NCBI GenBank assembly: GCA_021776175.1
Contig: JAJFGJ010000037.1
Coordinates: 40,309 to 104,308 of the forward strand
Length of the DNA: 64,000 bases
Direction of reading: 5' to 3'
From: Kiloniellaceae bacterium
GTDB taxonomy: Bacteria; Pseudomonadota; Alphaproteobacteria; Kiloniellales; J153
Shown here in pieces: positions 27,789 to 38,844 of this stretch; the stretch's first letter is position 1; every line of letters begins with the position of its first letter. The translations under genes were made by a program, and so were the position numbers. The notes under the pieces are model-generated. The model did no database searches. It had not been told where the DNA came from and worked only from the letters and a program-made list of their open reading frames with translations.

Positions 27789-29018
27789 TCACCCGGCCGA
27801 GCCGGCGGCGCCTTGGGCGAGTTCGGTCTGGCGGCGGCTGACAATCGCGCTGATCGGCACCAGGGCGATCCCGCGCCGGCGCGCCTCGGGCAACCACTTG
27901 GACAAAATGTTCAGGGTGAGGCGATGAGGGTGCCCGATTCCAACCGCGTAGCCGCGCCGGCGGGCGATACGCTCCAGGGCCGCTAACTGATCCTTGATCG
28001 AATCCGCGTCGCGCCAATCGTGATCGAGAAAAACATCGCGCCGGGCAACTGGAACTCCGTTGTTCGCCGCAATTTTCCAAGCAACGCTGTTCGCCGAGGT
28101 CACCGAATCCAGAAACAGGAGATCGCGCGCGCGTAACTCGCGCATGACCTGCGACACCCCCCGGGACGATGCGGTGAACTTGCTGCCCATGTGATTATTG
28201 ATGCCGACATAGCCCTCGAACCGGCTCAGGCCCCATTCCAGGCGCTGGGCAATTTCGCCCTTGGACAATTCATTCCGCAAAACCTTGGGGCCGGCATCAT
28301 AGGACTCGTCGCTGGGCTCCATGGGCACATGCAACATTAATTCATGCCCGGCCGCGCGGGCATCGGCGGCAAAGCGGCGCAGGCCCTTGGCGTAAGTCAT
28401 GAACGACAAGGTGAGCGGCCCCGGCAACTCAATCGCGCGCCGGGCCATCGCGTGGCTCAACCCCAGATCGTCCAAGACGATGGCGATCATGGGTTGGCCC
28501 GCCTTCACCGATACCGGCACGGCATAGCGCTGCCAAAGCGGTGGGCGGCGCGCGGGCACCAACTGTGGAATATTGGGCACGGGCAGGCTCGCCAACTGGA
28601 CCCTGGCGGGTTCATGCGCTTCCTGAACGTGATCCGCCTGATCCCGGGGCGCCGACTCCAAGGGTTCCTCGTAGATACGGGCCATGGCGGCCTCGCTAGG
28701 CTTGTCCGGCTCGGCCGCGGGTTTTGGCGGACTTTTCGGCAAGACGGCGGCCGTGGCCACGAAAGCCCCGGCCCGATTGCCGGTCTCCTCGGTGGATTCA
28801 ATCGCTGTCCTGGACGCGGGCAGGAGGTCCGGCGACACATGGGAGAGGGCCAGATGGGCGCCAGCGAGGCCGCCCAAGAAGACCGTCAGCAGCACGGCGC
28901 ACGCGACCATGCCGGCATGACGCCCGCGCGATTCCTTGAGGGTGTCCTTGATCTCCTGCCGAGGCCGGTTGGCTTTGCCGGTCTTGGCGATTCTAGGCCG
29001 TTTTGAGGCGCGGGACAT
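27789..29018 (-). CDS. divergent polysaccharide deacetylase family membrane protein
   Basis: A 409-residue protein. Residues 1-35 are highly basic, one membrane segment follows (about 37-58), then a low-complexity Pro/Ala/Glu spacer to about residue 165, then a catalytic-like domain with IAIVLDDLGLSHAMARRAIE, ELMLHVPMEP, INNHMGSKFT and VGIGHPHRLTL. This matches the divergent polysaccharide deacetylase group (YibQ/Pfam Polysacc_deac_2). In many proteobacteria it accompanies a peptidoglycan amidase activator and a C-terminal protease; neither is nearby here. It most likely acts in the periplasm on cell-wall glycans. Confidence 0.85.
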   Translation of the reverse strand: MSRASKRPRIAKTGKANRPRQEIKDTLKESRGRHAGMVACAVLLTVFLGGLAGAHLALSHVSPDLLPASRTAIESTEETGNRAGAFVATAAVLPKSPPKPAAEPDKPSEAAMARIYEEPLESAPRDQADHVQEAHEPARVQLASLPVPNIPQLVPARRPPLWQRYAVPVSVKAGQPMIAIVLDDLGLSHAMARRAIELPGPLTLSFMTYAKGLRRFAADARAAGHELMLHVPMEPSDESYDAGPKVLRNELSKGEIAQRLEWGLSRFEGYVGINNHMGSKFTASSRGVSQVMRELRARDLLFLDSVTSANSVAWKIAANNGVPVARRDVFLDHDWRDADSIKDQLAALERIARRRGYAVGIGHPHRLTLNILSKWLPEARRRGIALVPISAIVSRRQTELAQGAAGSAG

Positions 29019-29108
29019 AGTTCAATCCGAATTAGACACGTTAAGTTAGCACGGGCGGTCCCGTGGCCAACAGCCTAGCCGGCGAGTATGAGCCCTTAAA
29101 CTTGGGGA

Positions 29109-29519
29109 TTACTTAACGATTTCGACGCCGTTCAGCCCGGCGAGATCGGCTAAAATGGGACAATCCGGCCTATCGTCGCCATGGCAGCGCTCGACCAAGT
29201 GCTCCAGGGTATCGCGCATACCCCGCAAGGCGGCGATCTTAGCGTCGATCTCCTCCAGATGCTTTTTGGACAGCGCCTTGACCTGAGCGCTGTGCCGTCC
29301 GCGATCCTGCCAAAGAGCCAGGAGATCGCCCACGTGCCGGACCGAGAAACCGAGGCCGCGGGCGCGCTGGATGAAACGCAGGGTTTGGACATCCAGATCG
29401 TCGTAGGCGCGATAGCCGCTGGATTCGCGCCGCGCCGCCGCGATCAGGCCAACGCTTTCGTAGTAGCGAATGGTTTTGGCCGGCACCCCTGATTTGCGCG
29501 CGGCTGTTCCGATCTGCAT
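29109..29519 (-). CDS. cueR: MerR-family regulator, CueR-like copper sensor
   Basis: A 136-residue MerR protein. The N-terminal winged helix has MQIGTAARKSGVPAKTIRYY and is followed by a long dimerisation helix. The metal-binding loop has two Cys separated by seven residues (CHGDDRPDC near 112-120) followed by PIL, the CueR signature for Cu(I), Ag(I) and Au(I). No copper ATPase or multicopper oxidase is adjacent, so its main targets must be elsewhere. A CueR-like dyad lies 83 bases upstream of its start, consistent with autoregulation. Confidence 0.88.
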   Translation of the reverse strand: MQIGTAARKSGVPAKTIRYYESVGLIAAARRESSGYRAYDDLDVQTLRFIQRARGLGFSVRHVGDLLALWQDRGRHSAQVKALSKKHLEEIDAKIAALRGMRDTLEHLVERCHGDDRPDCPILADLAGLNGVEIVK

Positions 29520-29602
29520 GTCTTCACCATGTCTTCACCCCAAAAATGGTCCCGGGCTTGGCCCCGGAGGGGCGGTCCCGACCTCGATGAACCATAGCCA
29601 AT

Positions 29603-29621
29603 CCTTCTAGTTACTGGAAAG
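29603..29621. promoter_or_regulatory. CueR/MerR-type operator dyad upstream of cueR
   Basis: The sequence CCTTCTAGT-T-ACTGGAAAG is an imperfect 9-1-9 dyad, matching the known CCTTCCAGT/ACTGGAAGG style of CueR operators at all but two positions. It lies between cueR (minus) and trpG (plus). It most likely serves cueR itself, though it could in principle affect trpG, whose start is 163 bases away. Confidence 0.55.
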
Positions 29622-29783
29622 CCTAGTTTTGATCCCGGAAATCCCTTAATCGTGCCGCGATGGCCCTCTGGCCGAAACTCATGGGGCAAGGTGCCGCTTC
29701 ACTTCCGTCCGCCGGGCCTAGCTGATATAAATAGCGAAAGGCGGCCTAGATTTGGCTGCCACATTTCTCCCTAAGGCACTGAT

Positions 29784-30392
29784 ATGTTTGTCTTGATCGA
29801 TAATTACGACAGCTTCACCTACAACCTCTACCACTTCCTTGGCGAATTGGGCGCCGAGGTCGAGGTCTGGCGCAACGACGCCATCCAGGTCGAGGAAGTT
29901 TTGGAGAAACGGCCGCAGGGGATTGTGATCTCACCCGGACCTTGCGATCCCGACCGTGCGGGGATCTGCCTGGACCTGGTGCGCGCGGCCACCGGACAGG
30001 TACCCCTTCTCGGCGTATGCCTGGGGCACCAGGCGATCGGGCAAGCCTATGGCGGCAAGGTCTCGCGGGCGCCGGTCTGCATGCATGGCAAGGTGAGCGC
30101 GGTGAAGCACGACGGTTCCGGCATTTTCGCCGAACTGCCCTCGCCCTTCCTGGCGACGCGCTATCATTCCCTGGAACTGGCGCGCGACAATCTGCCGGGT
30201 TGCCTGGCGGTAACCGCGGAAACGGACGATGGCACGATCATGGGGATCCGCCACACCGAGCTGCCGGTATTCGGGGTCCAATTCCACCCCGAAAGCATCG
30301 CTTCGGAACACGGTCACGCGCTGCTCGCCAACTTTCTGGCTGTGGCCGGGCACAAGGCGAGCGAGTTGCCCCGCCAAGCCGTGGCGGTATGA
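29784..30392 (+). CDS. trpG: anthranilate synthase component II (glutamine amidotransferase)
   Basis: A 202-residue class I amidotransferase providing ammonia to TrpE. The catalytic triad is visible: Cys in [17 protein letters not shown] and His-Glu in [23 protein letters not shown] marks the N-terminus. The stop overlaps the trpD start (ATGA). Because trpE is 4.9 kb upstream behind opposing genes, this gene needs its own promoter; a TATAAA lies at 29726-29731, but no good -35 is seen. Confidence 0.96.
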   Translation: MFVLIDNYDSFTYNLYHFLGELGAEVEVWRNDAIQVEEVLEKRPQGIVISPGPCDPDRAGICLDLVRAATGQVPLLGVCLGHQAIGQAYGGKVSRAPVCMHGKVSAVKHDGSGIFAELPSPFLATRYHSLELARDNLPGCLAVTAETDDGTIMGIRHTELPVFGVQFHPESIASEHGHALLANFLAVAGHKASELPRQAVAV

Positions 30393-31423
30393 CCGCCGCC
30401 ATGGCCGATCTGAAAGCGCTGCTGGGGATCGTGGCTAACGGCCAGGCGCTGGACGGCGCCCAGGCCGAACAAGCTTTCGACATCATCATGTCGGGCAATG
30501 CCACGCCCGCTCAGATCGGTGGATTCCTGATGGCCCTGCGCGTGCGCGGCGAAACGGTCGAGGAAATCACCGGCGCGGCCCGCGCCATGCGCGCCAAGAT
30601 GCTGACCATCGACGCGCCCGAAGGGGCGATCGACACCTGCGGTACCGGCGGAGACGCCAAAGGCACCTACAACGTCTCCTCGGCCAGCGCCTTCGTGGTC
30701 GCGGCCTGCGGGGTTCCGGTCGCCAAGCACGGCAACCGGGCGCTAACGTCCAAGAGCGGCGCGGCCGATGTGCTGACCGCCCTAGGGGTGAATATCGACG
30801 CCGATATGAGCTTGGTCCAAGGGGCCTTGAACGAAGTTGGAATCACCTTCCTGATGGCGCCGCGCCATCACAGCGCCATGCGCCATGTCGGTCCGGCGCG
30901 GGTCGAGCTCGGCACCCGCACCATTTTCAATCTGCTCGGCCCCTTGTCCAACCCGGCAAGGGTCAAGCGCCAGATGATCGGGGTCTTTTCGCCCGATTGG
31001 GTCGAGCCCCTGGCCCACGTTCTGAAGGAACTGGGGCATGAGCGGGCCTGGGTCGTTCACGGCGCCGATGGCTTGGACGAGCTATCCACGACCGGCGTGT
31101 CCCAGATCGCCGAACTCAAGGACGGCCGCATTTCGACCTTCGAGGTAACGCCGGACCAAGCCGGACTGCCGACAGCCAAGCTGGACGACCTCAAGGGCGC
31201 GGACGCGGCGCATAACGCCAAGGTCCTGCGCGCCATGTTCGCAGGCGAGCGCGGCCCCTTCCGGGACATCGTGATCCTCAATAGCGCCGCTACTCTCATG
31301 ATCGCGGGCAAGGCCAGTGATTTACCGCAAGGCGCCGACATGGCCGCCCAGGCCATCGACAGCGGCGATGCCGGGCGTAAGTTGGACCGCCTCGCCGCCT
31401 TCACCAACAAGCGTCCAGCATGA
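30389..31423 (+). CDS. trpD: anthranilate phosphoribosyltransferase
   Basis: A 344-residue enzyme transferring phosphoribosyl from PRPP to anthranilate. The PRPP-binding [15 protein letters not shown] is present near residue 85, together with [19 protein letters not shown] and LGPLSNPA. The start at 30389 overlaps the trpG stop by four bases (ATGA), which fixes the start despite a much longer open frame. Its own stop overlaps trpC in the same way. Confidence 0.96.
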   Translation: MTAAMADLKALLGIVANGQALDGAQAEQAFDIIMSGNATPAQIGGFLMALRVRGETVEEITGAARAMRAKMLTIDAPEGAIDTCGTGGDAKGTYNVSSASAFVVAACGVPVAKHGNRALTSKSGAADVLTALGVNIDADMSLVQGALNEVGITFLMAPRHHSAMRHVGPARVELGTRTIFNLLGPLSNPARVKRQMIGVFSPDWVEPLAHVLKELGHERAWVVHGADGLDELSTTGVSQIAELKDGRISTFEVTPDQAGLPTAKLDDLKGADAAHNAKVLRAMFAGERGPFRDIVILNSAATLMIAGKASDLPQGADMAAQAIDSGDAGRKLDRLAAFTNKRPA

Positions 31424-32211
31424 GCGACGTCCTGACCCGTATCTGCGCCGACAAGGCCGATCTGATCCAGGCCCGCAAGGCGCGGACCAGCCTGAGCGAT
31501 CTCGAGTCCCAGGCCAAGGCCGCGTCCCCGCCGCGCGGTTTTCACCAAGCCTTGGCCCGGCGCGCCGAGGCCGGACATTACGGCCTGATATGCGAGATCA
31601 AGAAGGCGTCGCCCAGCAAGGGCCTCATCCGGCCCGACTTCGATCCGCCGGCCTTGGCCAGGGCGTACCAGGAGGGCGGCGCCACCTGCCTGTCGGTTTT
31701 GACCGACACGCCGTACTTTCAGGGCGAAGACGGGTACCTGGTGGCCGCGCGCGGGGAAGTCCGGCTGCCGGTCCTGCGCAAGGATTTCATGCTCGATCCC
31801 TATCAGATCCTCGAATCGCGCGCCCTCGGCGCCGACTGCGTTCTGCTGATCATGGCGGCCCTCGGCGGCGCGCAGGCCGCGGAGTTGGAAGCAACCGCGC
31901 GCGGCCTAGGCATGGACGTCTTGATCGAGGTTCACGACGCGGCCGAACTTGACCGGGCCTTGATCCTCGAATCGCCGCTTATCGGGATCAACAACCGCAA
32001 TCTCAAGACCCTGGAAGTGGACCTCGGCACGACCGAGAGCCTGGCGCCCCGAATCCCCAAGGACCGCCTTTTGGTCGCCGAGAGCGGGTTCTCCACCCGC
32101 GCGGACCTGGTGCGCATGCACGGTATAGGGGCCGCCGCCTTCCTGATCGGCGAGTCCTTGATGCGCCAGGACGACGTGGCCGCCGCGACCGCGAGTCTGT
32201 TAGGTGGCTGA
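31420..32211 (+). CDS. trpC: indole-3-glycerol phosphate synthase
   Basis: A 263-residue beta-alpha barrel closing the indole ring. Motifs include [15 protein letters not shown] (catalytic Lys), [29 protein letters not shown] and VAESGF. It overlaps trpD by four bases and moaC by eight, so the trpG-trpD-trpC-moaC-moeA run is one translationally coupled unit. No fused TrpF domain is present. Confidence 0.96.
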   Translation: MSDVLTRICADKADLIQARKARTSLSDLESQAKAASPPRGFHQALARRAEAGHYGLICEIKKASPSKGLIRPDFDPPALARAYQEGGATCLSVLTDTPYFQGEDGYLVAARGEVRLPVLRKDFMLDPYQILESRALGADCVLLIMAALGGAQAAELEATARGLGMDVLIEVHDAAELDRALILESPLIGINNRNLKTLEVDLGTTESLAPRIPKDRLLVAESGFSTRADLVRMHGIGAAAFLIGESLMRQDDVAAATASLLGG

Positions 32212-32680
32212 ATTCACCCATTTCGATGCCGAGGGCAAGGCCGTCATGGTCGACGTTTCGGCCAAGGCCGAGACCAAGCGCGTGGCGACCGCGAAGGGCT
32301 CGATCACGATGGAGCCCAAAACTCTGGCCATGATTCGCCAAGGCGCGGTGGCCAAGGGCGACGTGCTGTCCGTCGCCCGCCTCGCCGGAATCATGGGGGC
32401 CAAGCGCACACCCGATTTGATCCCGCTCTGCCATCCCCTGGCGTTGACTTCGGTCACGCTGGATCTGAGCCTGGCGCCGGATCGCAACGCGGTCGATATC
32501 ACCGCGACTTGCGCCCTGACCGGGCGCACGGGAGTCGAGATGGAGGCCCTGACCGCGGTCGCCATCGCGGCCCTGACCGTCTATGACATGTGCAAGGCGG
32601 CCGATCGCGGCATGCGTATTGTCGATATTCACCTGACTCACAAATCCGGCGGCAAGTCGGGCACTTACGAGGCGCCTTGA
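32204..32680 (+). CDS. moaC: cyclic pyranopterin monophosphate synthase (molybdenum cofactor)
   Basis: A 158-residue enzyme catalysing the second step of molybdopterin synthesis. Motifs are [32 protein letters not shown] and [13 protein letters not shown], with the conserved active-site Lys and Asp. The start is GTG and overlaps trpC by eight bases. Its TGA shares one base with the moeA ATG (TGATG). Following trp genes with moaC and moeA is a recurrent alphaproteobacterial arrangement. Confidence 0.96.
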   Translation: MAEFTHFDAEGKAVMVDVSAKAETKRVATAKGSITMEPKTLAMIRQGAVAKGDVLSVARLAGIMGAKRTPDLIPLCHPLALTSVTLDLSLAPDRNAVDITATCALTGRTGVEMEALTAVAIAALTVYDMCKAADRGMRIVDIHLTHKSGGKSGTYEAP

Positions 32681-33894
32681 TGATATCGGTCGAAGAGGCG
32701 CTGGACCGTATCACGAGTGCCTTCGCGCCCTTGCCCGGCGAGACCGTGAGCCTGAGCGAAGCCCTGGGCCGGGTATTGGCCGAGGACGTCGTGGCCCGTG
32801 TGACCCAGCCGCCCGCCGATGTCTCGGCCATGGACGGCTATGCGGTGCGGGCACAGGACGTGGCCCAAACCCCGGCGACCCTTCGCATCGCCGGGTATAT
32901 TCCCGCCGGCGGCTCCGCCGAGGGAACGCTGAGGGAGGGAGAAGCCGCGCGTATCTTCACCGGCGCCCCCCTGCCCGCCGGTGCCGATGCCATCGTGATC
33001 CAGGAAAACACGGAAACCGAGGGCGACCGGGTGCGTGTTCTGGAGACGGTGAGCGAGGGCCGCTACGTACGGCCGGCCGGATTGGATTTCCGGACCGGCG
33101 ACGTCGGAATCAAAGCCGGGCACCGCCTGTCCTCGCGTGACGTCGGCCTCGCCGCGGCCATGGACATACCGTGGCTGAAGGTCCACCGGCGCCCGCGCAT
33201 CGCCATCCTGGCGACCGGCGACGAAGTCGTCCTGCCCGGCGAGCCGCGCGGCCCCAGCCAGATCGTCAGCTCGAACGGCTTCTCCCTTGCCGCCTTCGTG
33301 ACCGCCTGCGGTGGAATTCCCATCCATCTGGGTATCGCCCCGGACGACCGGGCCGCCCTGGGCACCTTGGCCGATGGCGCCAAGGGTGCCGACCTCCTGG
33401 TCACCAACGGCGGCGTCTCGGTCGGCGAGCGCGACATGGTGCGCGCCGCCCTGGGCGATAAGGGGCTGGCTGTCGATTTCTGGAAGATCGCCATGCGGCC
33501 GGGAAAGCCGCTGCTATTCGGCCATGTCGGGCCAACGCCGATTCTCGGCCTGCCGGGGAATCCCGTCTCCTCGCTGGTCTGCGCCGCCCTTTTCCTGCGC
33601 CCCGCCATGGCGGTCATGCTGGGGCGCGGACATGCCCAGGCGGAGTTGGAAACGGCCCGGCTGGGCGCCGACTTGCCCGCCAATGACCGCCGCCAGGATT
33701 ATCTGCGCGCAAGCCTGGACAAGGACAGCGACGGCCGCCGCGTCGCGGTGCCCTTCGCGCGCCAGGATAGCTCCATGCTCGCCACCTTGGCGCGGGCCGA
33801 TTGCCTGATCGTGCGCCCGCCCCTGGCCGAAGCCGCGCGGACTGGCGACACGGTCGCCATCGTTCCGTTCCAAGGCGGGATCCTGACAATTTAA
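32680..33894 (+). CDS. moeA: molybdopterin molybdenumtransferase
   Basis: A 404-residue enzyme inserting molybdate into adenylated molybdopterin. It shows the MoeA pattern: SAMDGYAVRAQD near residue 48, the domain III motif TNGGVSVGERDMV, and LPGNPVSSLVCAALFLRPA. The start at 32680 ([11 protein letters not shown]) overlaps the moaC stop by one base and agrees with family length; a 30-residue longer frame is not supported. It is the last gene of the trpG-to-moeA unit. Confidence 0.95.
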   Translation: MISVEEALDRITSAFAPLPGETVSLSEALGRVLAEDVVARVTQPPADVSAMDGYAVRAQDVAQTPATLRIAGYIPAGGSAEGTLREGEAARIFTGAPLPAGADAIVIQENTETEGDRVRVLETVSEGRYVRPAGLDFRTGDVGIKAGHRLSSRDVGLAAAMDIPWLKVHRRPRIAILATGDEVVLPGEPRGPSQIVSSNGFSLAAFVTACGGIPIHLGIAPDDRAALGTLADGAKGADLLVTNGGVSVGERDMVRAALGDKGLAVDFWKIAMRPGKPLLFGHVGPTPILGLPGNPVSSLVCAALFLRPAMAVMLGRGHAQAELETARLGADLPANDRRQDYLRASLDKDSDGRRVAVPFARQDSSMLATLARADCLIVRPPLAEAARTGDTVAIVPFQGGILTI

Positions 33895-33972
33895 CGGCGC
33901 ACTCCGGACAGGCGCCCCCGCCCCTCACGAATAAATTGACTGGCGCTCAAAGACCCTCTTGACGCCGAAAAA

Positions 33973-33987
33973 GAACTAAACTAGAAC
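33973..33987. promoter_or_regulatory. LexA (SOS) box upstream of lexA
   Basis: GAAC-N7-GAAC, an exact match to the direct-repeat SOS box of alphaproteobacteria, lies about 100 bases before the lexA start. A second, imperfect half-match on the other strand orientation, GTTT-N7-GTTC, lies at 33998-34012. Both sit in an AT-rich promoter region, which fits autorepression by LexA. Confidence 0.8.
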
Positions 33988-34087
33988 ATGTATAGACGTT
34001 TTTGTTTTGTTCTATATGTTGTGGGTCCCGGTTGGATGTCCGCTACAAGTCCGGGGGCGCGCGCGAAGAGGGGCACTTAGACAGTCC

Positions 34088-34786
34088 ATGCTTACACGCA
34101 AACAACACGAGCTTTTGCTCTTCATCCATCTCCGCCTTAGCGAACAGGGCGTGTCTCCCTCTTTCGACGAGATGAAGGATGCCTTGAAGCTCAAATCCAA
34201 GTCGGGGATCCATCGTCTGATCACCGGTCTTGAGGAACGGGGCTTTATCCGCCGCCTGCCGCACCGGGCGCGGGCGCTCGAAATCCTGCAGATGCCGGAA
34301 AGCGCCGTTCGGCCGGCCGATGGCGGCAGCGGCTTCGCGCCAAAGGTCATTCAGGGCAACTTCGGCAACGCCTTGCCGGGCGCCAGTGTCGCGCAGGCAA
34401 GCGAATCCGTGCAATTGCCGCTCTACGGCCGCATTGCCGCGGGAACACCGATCGAGGCCCTGCGCGACGAAGAGGATTTCGTCGACGTACCGGCGACGAT
34501 TCTAGGCACGGGGGAACACTACGCCCTTGAGGTCGATGGGGATTCCATGATTGAGGCCGGGATTCTCGATGGCGATACGGTGGTCGTGGCGCGCGCCGAC
34601 ACGGCGGAGAACGGGACCATCGTGGTCGCCCTCGTCGATGGCCGGGAAGTCACCTTGAAACGCCTCCGCCGAAAAGGCGGCGCTATCGCCCTCGAACCCG
34701 CCAACAAAAGCTACGAAACCCGCATTTTCCCGCCCGAAAGGGTCAAGATCCAGGGTCGGCTCGTGGGCCTGCTGCGACGCTACTAG
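34088..34786 (+). CDS. lexA: SOS repressor LexA
   Basis: A 232-residue repressor. The N-terminal winged helix runs [17 protein letters not shown] to about residue 65, followed by a linker and the S24-like self-cleavage domain. The cleavage site is Ala118-Gly119 ([11 protein letters not shown]), the nucleophile Ser153 ([10 protein letters not shown]) and the general base Lys191 (LKRLRRKGG). RecA-stimulated autocleavage would derepress SOS genes. The start at 34088 gives the conserved N-terminus; GAGGGG lies somewhat far upstream. An open frame starting at 34007 is not supported. Confidence 0.95.
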   Translation: MLTRKQHELLLFIHLRLSEQGVSPSFDEMKDALKLKSKSGIHRLITGLEERGFIRRLPHRARALEILQMPESAVRPADGGSGFAPKVIQGNFGNALPGASVAQASESVQLPLYGRIAAGTPIEALRDEEDFVDVPATILGTGEHYALEVDGDSMIEAGILDGDTVVVARADTAENGTIVVALVDGREVTLKRLRRKGGAIALEPANKSYETRIFPPERVKIQGRLVGLLRRY

Positions 34787-34812
34787 AAAACCTGGCCCCG
34801 CCCCGGCGTTTC

Positions 34813-34864
34813 TTTTATTTAGGGCTCCCCGTCGCCCATTTTTATTTAGGGCGCCCCGGCGCCC
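34813..34864. repeat. two 25-bp imperfect direct repeats over the comEC stop codon
   Basis: TTTTATTTAGGGC-type units at 34813-34837 and 34840-34864 match at 23 of 25 bases. The second unit includes the last codons and stop of comEC; the first is an extra copy just past it. Each holds a GGGC/GCCC pairing. On the plus strand the first hairpin is followed by ATTTTTATTT, so it may end lexA transcription. Confidence 0.6.
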
Positions 34865-37004
34865 AGGGCCTCACCCCCCGATAGGTAGCCGCACTCTCCA
34901 CGCGCACGCCGCTCTCTTGAATCCAGAACGCGTGCGCCCCACCGCGCCACAGATCGAATCGGTCGACGACATATGGCACATTCTTGCATTGTCCGCGCCG
35001 GACCGGCTCACGGCTAATGACGACGGTCGCGACCGCGCAGTCGTCGATCAGCGCCCGGCTATCGCGTATTAAGGCGACCACTTGGCCGCGCGCCCGGTAA
35101 ATACAGCCGAGCGGATCGCACCTCAGCCCGCTTTCCAAGCCCTTCGCCGCCTGGGTCCAGTTCACGGTCTCGTCTTCACCCAAACGGCGGCGCCAGGTTT
35201 CGCCGCTGAAGCGCTGCCGTGAGCGGCTGGACAGAAGTAAGGTGCCATCCGCCCCACGGACGCCGAACAATCCGCCGTCGCCCGACACGAAAACATCGGG
35301 CGGATCGGTCACGGCGGCGCTGAGCAGTCCCAGGAAGATCGCGGTCAAGCCGGCGAGGCGCCAAACCCGGCGCCAGAGACACAGCCAAACGCCGCCAAGC
35401 GCGATGGCGACCAGGCCCGCGGTCGGCATGGCCGCCATGGCGCTGGTCGCACCCGGCCAGTCCGCGACCGTGTGCGCCACGCTTAGCATGCCCTCGATGC
35501 CCCAGCCCATGGGCACCAACGCGAAGCGCTCGGCGCCGAATGGCATGAGCGCGAAAGCGACCAGGGCCCAGGGCATGATCCAAAGCGCGGTCAAGGGCAC
35601 CGCCACCAGGTTCGCGGCCAAACCGAACCAGGCGATCCGGTTGAAGTGGAACAATGCGAAGGGCGCCGTCGCCAGGCTGGCGATCAGGGATGTGGTCACC
35701 ACGCCGCCCACATAGGTCCCGGCCCGACCCAGTACGCCTTGCCCCGCGATGCGGACGCCGAATTTCTCGCGGCCGAACTCATAAGCCGCGATCAGGGCGA
35801 TGACGGCGGCGAAGGACATCTGGAAGCTGGCGCTGAGAAGGCTCTCGGGCGCGAACGCCAGGACCGCGAAGGCGGCCCAGGCGACCAAGCGCATGGAAAG
35901 CGCGCTGCGGTCGGTGATCACGGCGGTAAAAACCAAGGCGACCATCAAGAAGGCCCGCTGAGTCGGGATTGTGGCGCCGGTCAACATCAGATAGGCGAAG
36001 GCACCGCCCGCCGCGCCAACCGCCGCCCACTTCTTGATCGGATAGTCCAAGGCCAAACGCGGGATCGCGGCCAGCAGGACCCGCAGCCCGAGGAACAAGA
36101 GGCCGGCGACCAAGCCGACGTGCAATCCGGAAATGGCCAGCAAATGGGCCAGGCCCGATTCGCGCATGGCCGTCATATCGGCCTCGGCGATGGCGCCCCT
36201 CTCTCCGGCCATCAGGGCCGCCGCGACGGCGCCGGCTCGCCCAGGTAAAGCGGCCATGATGCGCCTCGCGAGCCTGGCGCGAAGCGCGGACCAGGCCGTG
36301 GACCAGGCCTTCAGGGGATCAAGGGCCACGGCGCGATCCGCGGCGTCCGGCAGCGAGTCCCGGCGCACGCCGCCATAGGCAAAGCCAACCGCTCCCAGGC
36401 GCTGGAAATAGGCCTGGCGGGCAAAGTCGAACGCGCCGGGAGCGGAGGGCCCAGGCGGCGGCCGCAAGACCGCGCGCAGGCTCACCCAATCGCCGGGCCT
36501 CAGATCCGGCCCCGCCGCCGAAACGACGATTCGCACGCGCGCGGGCGTTTCCTCCGGCGCGAGACGGGCGATTTCGGGCCGGCGCAAGGTGATCCTCGCC
36601 CCCTTGGCGCGCGGCTCCAGGACCTCGATTTCGCCCGAAACCCAGACCGGACCGATGCGCTTAGCCAGAACCGGCGCCTCGACCCAAGCGCTTCGCGCTT
36701 GGGCGGTCAGAAATCCAGCGGCGAGTGCGAGTATCAATAAACTCAAGGCGGGCCCACTCGGCACACGGCGCAACGCGAGGGAGAAACCCAGCGCGGTGAG
36801 GACGCCGCCAAGGCCCATCCACAAGGGCGGTTCAACCGCCAAGGAAAAATAGATCCCGATGCCCGTGGCGAAGGCGACCGGCAGCCACAGGGCCCAACGG
36901 TCGCGCTCCGCCGTCAGCATCCCGGTAAGCCGGCGCCAAAGCGGCCAGGAATACGATTGCAGTCCAGGGCCCAGCGGCCGTGCCGAAAGGTGCGAAAGAC
37001 TCAA
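34842..37004 (-). CDS. comEC: ComEC/Rec2-family DNA uptake membrane protein
   Basis: A 720-residue polytopic protein. After a basic N-terminus come membrane segments and a DUF4131-like soluble region (about 60-230), then the ComEC/Rec2 core with GLAHLLAISGLHVGLVAGLL near residue 287 and GATIPTQRAFLMVALVFTA near 345. The C-terminal 200 residues form a degraded metallo-beta-lactamase-like part. ComEC forms the inner-membrane channel for single-stranded DNA in natural transformation. No other competence genes are in the window. It converges on lexA and diverges from glnS. Confidence 0.9.
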   Translation of the reverse strand: MSLSHLSARPLGPGLQSYSWPLWRRLTGMLTAERDRWALWLPVAFATGIGIYFSLAVEPPLWMGLGGVLTALGFSLALRRVPSGPALSLLILALAAGFLTAQARSAWVEAPVLAKRIGPVWVSGEIEVLEPRAKGARITLRRPEIARLAPEETPARVRIVVSAAGPDLRPGDWVSLRAVLRPPPGPSAPGAFDFARQAYFQRLGAVGFAYGGVRRDSLPDAADRAVALDPLKAWSTAWSALRARLARRIMAALPGRAGAVAAALMAGERGAIAEADMTAMRESGLAHLLAISGLHVGLVAGLLFLGLRVLLAAIPRLALDYPIKKWAAVGAAGGAFAYLMLTGATIPTQRAFLMVALVFTAVITDRSALSMRLVAWAAFAVLAFAPESLLSASFQMSFAAVIALIAAYEFGREKFGVRIAGQGVLGRAGTYVGGVVTTSLIASLATAPFALFHFNRIAWFGLAANLVAVPLTALWIMPWALVAFALMPFGAERFALVPMGWGIEGMLSVAHTVADWPGATSAMAAMPTAGLVAIALGGVWLCLWRRVWRLAGLTAIFLGLLSAAVTDPPDVFVSGDGGLFGVRGADGTLLLSSRSRQRFSGETWRRRLGEDETVNWTQAAKGLESGLRCDPLGCIYRARGQVVALIRDSRALIDDCAVATVVISREPVRRGQCKNVPYVVDRFDLWRGGAHAFWIQESGVRVESAATYRGVRPWAPGRPK

Positions 37005-37149
37005 GATTATCCCCCGGCCGACAGCCTAGCCTAACCGCTGGCGCCGTGACGAGGCCCGTGCGCGTGCTCTCCACCATGGCCGTGCCGCCAGGGATATGCT
37101 AAAGCGCGCCGGTCCAGGCGAGATTACATAGAGAGATCAACGGCGAGGC

Positions 37150-38841
<1,692 letters not shown>

Positions 38842-38844
38842 ACC

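Noticed and set aside
29557..29590. GC-rich hairpin-like tract upstream of cueR
   Set aside because: The pairing is imperfect, lacks a T-run and does not resemble a known leader.
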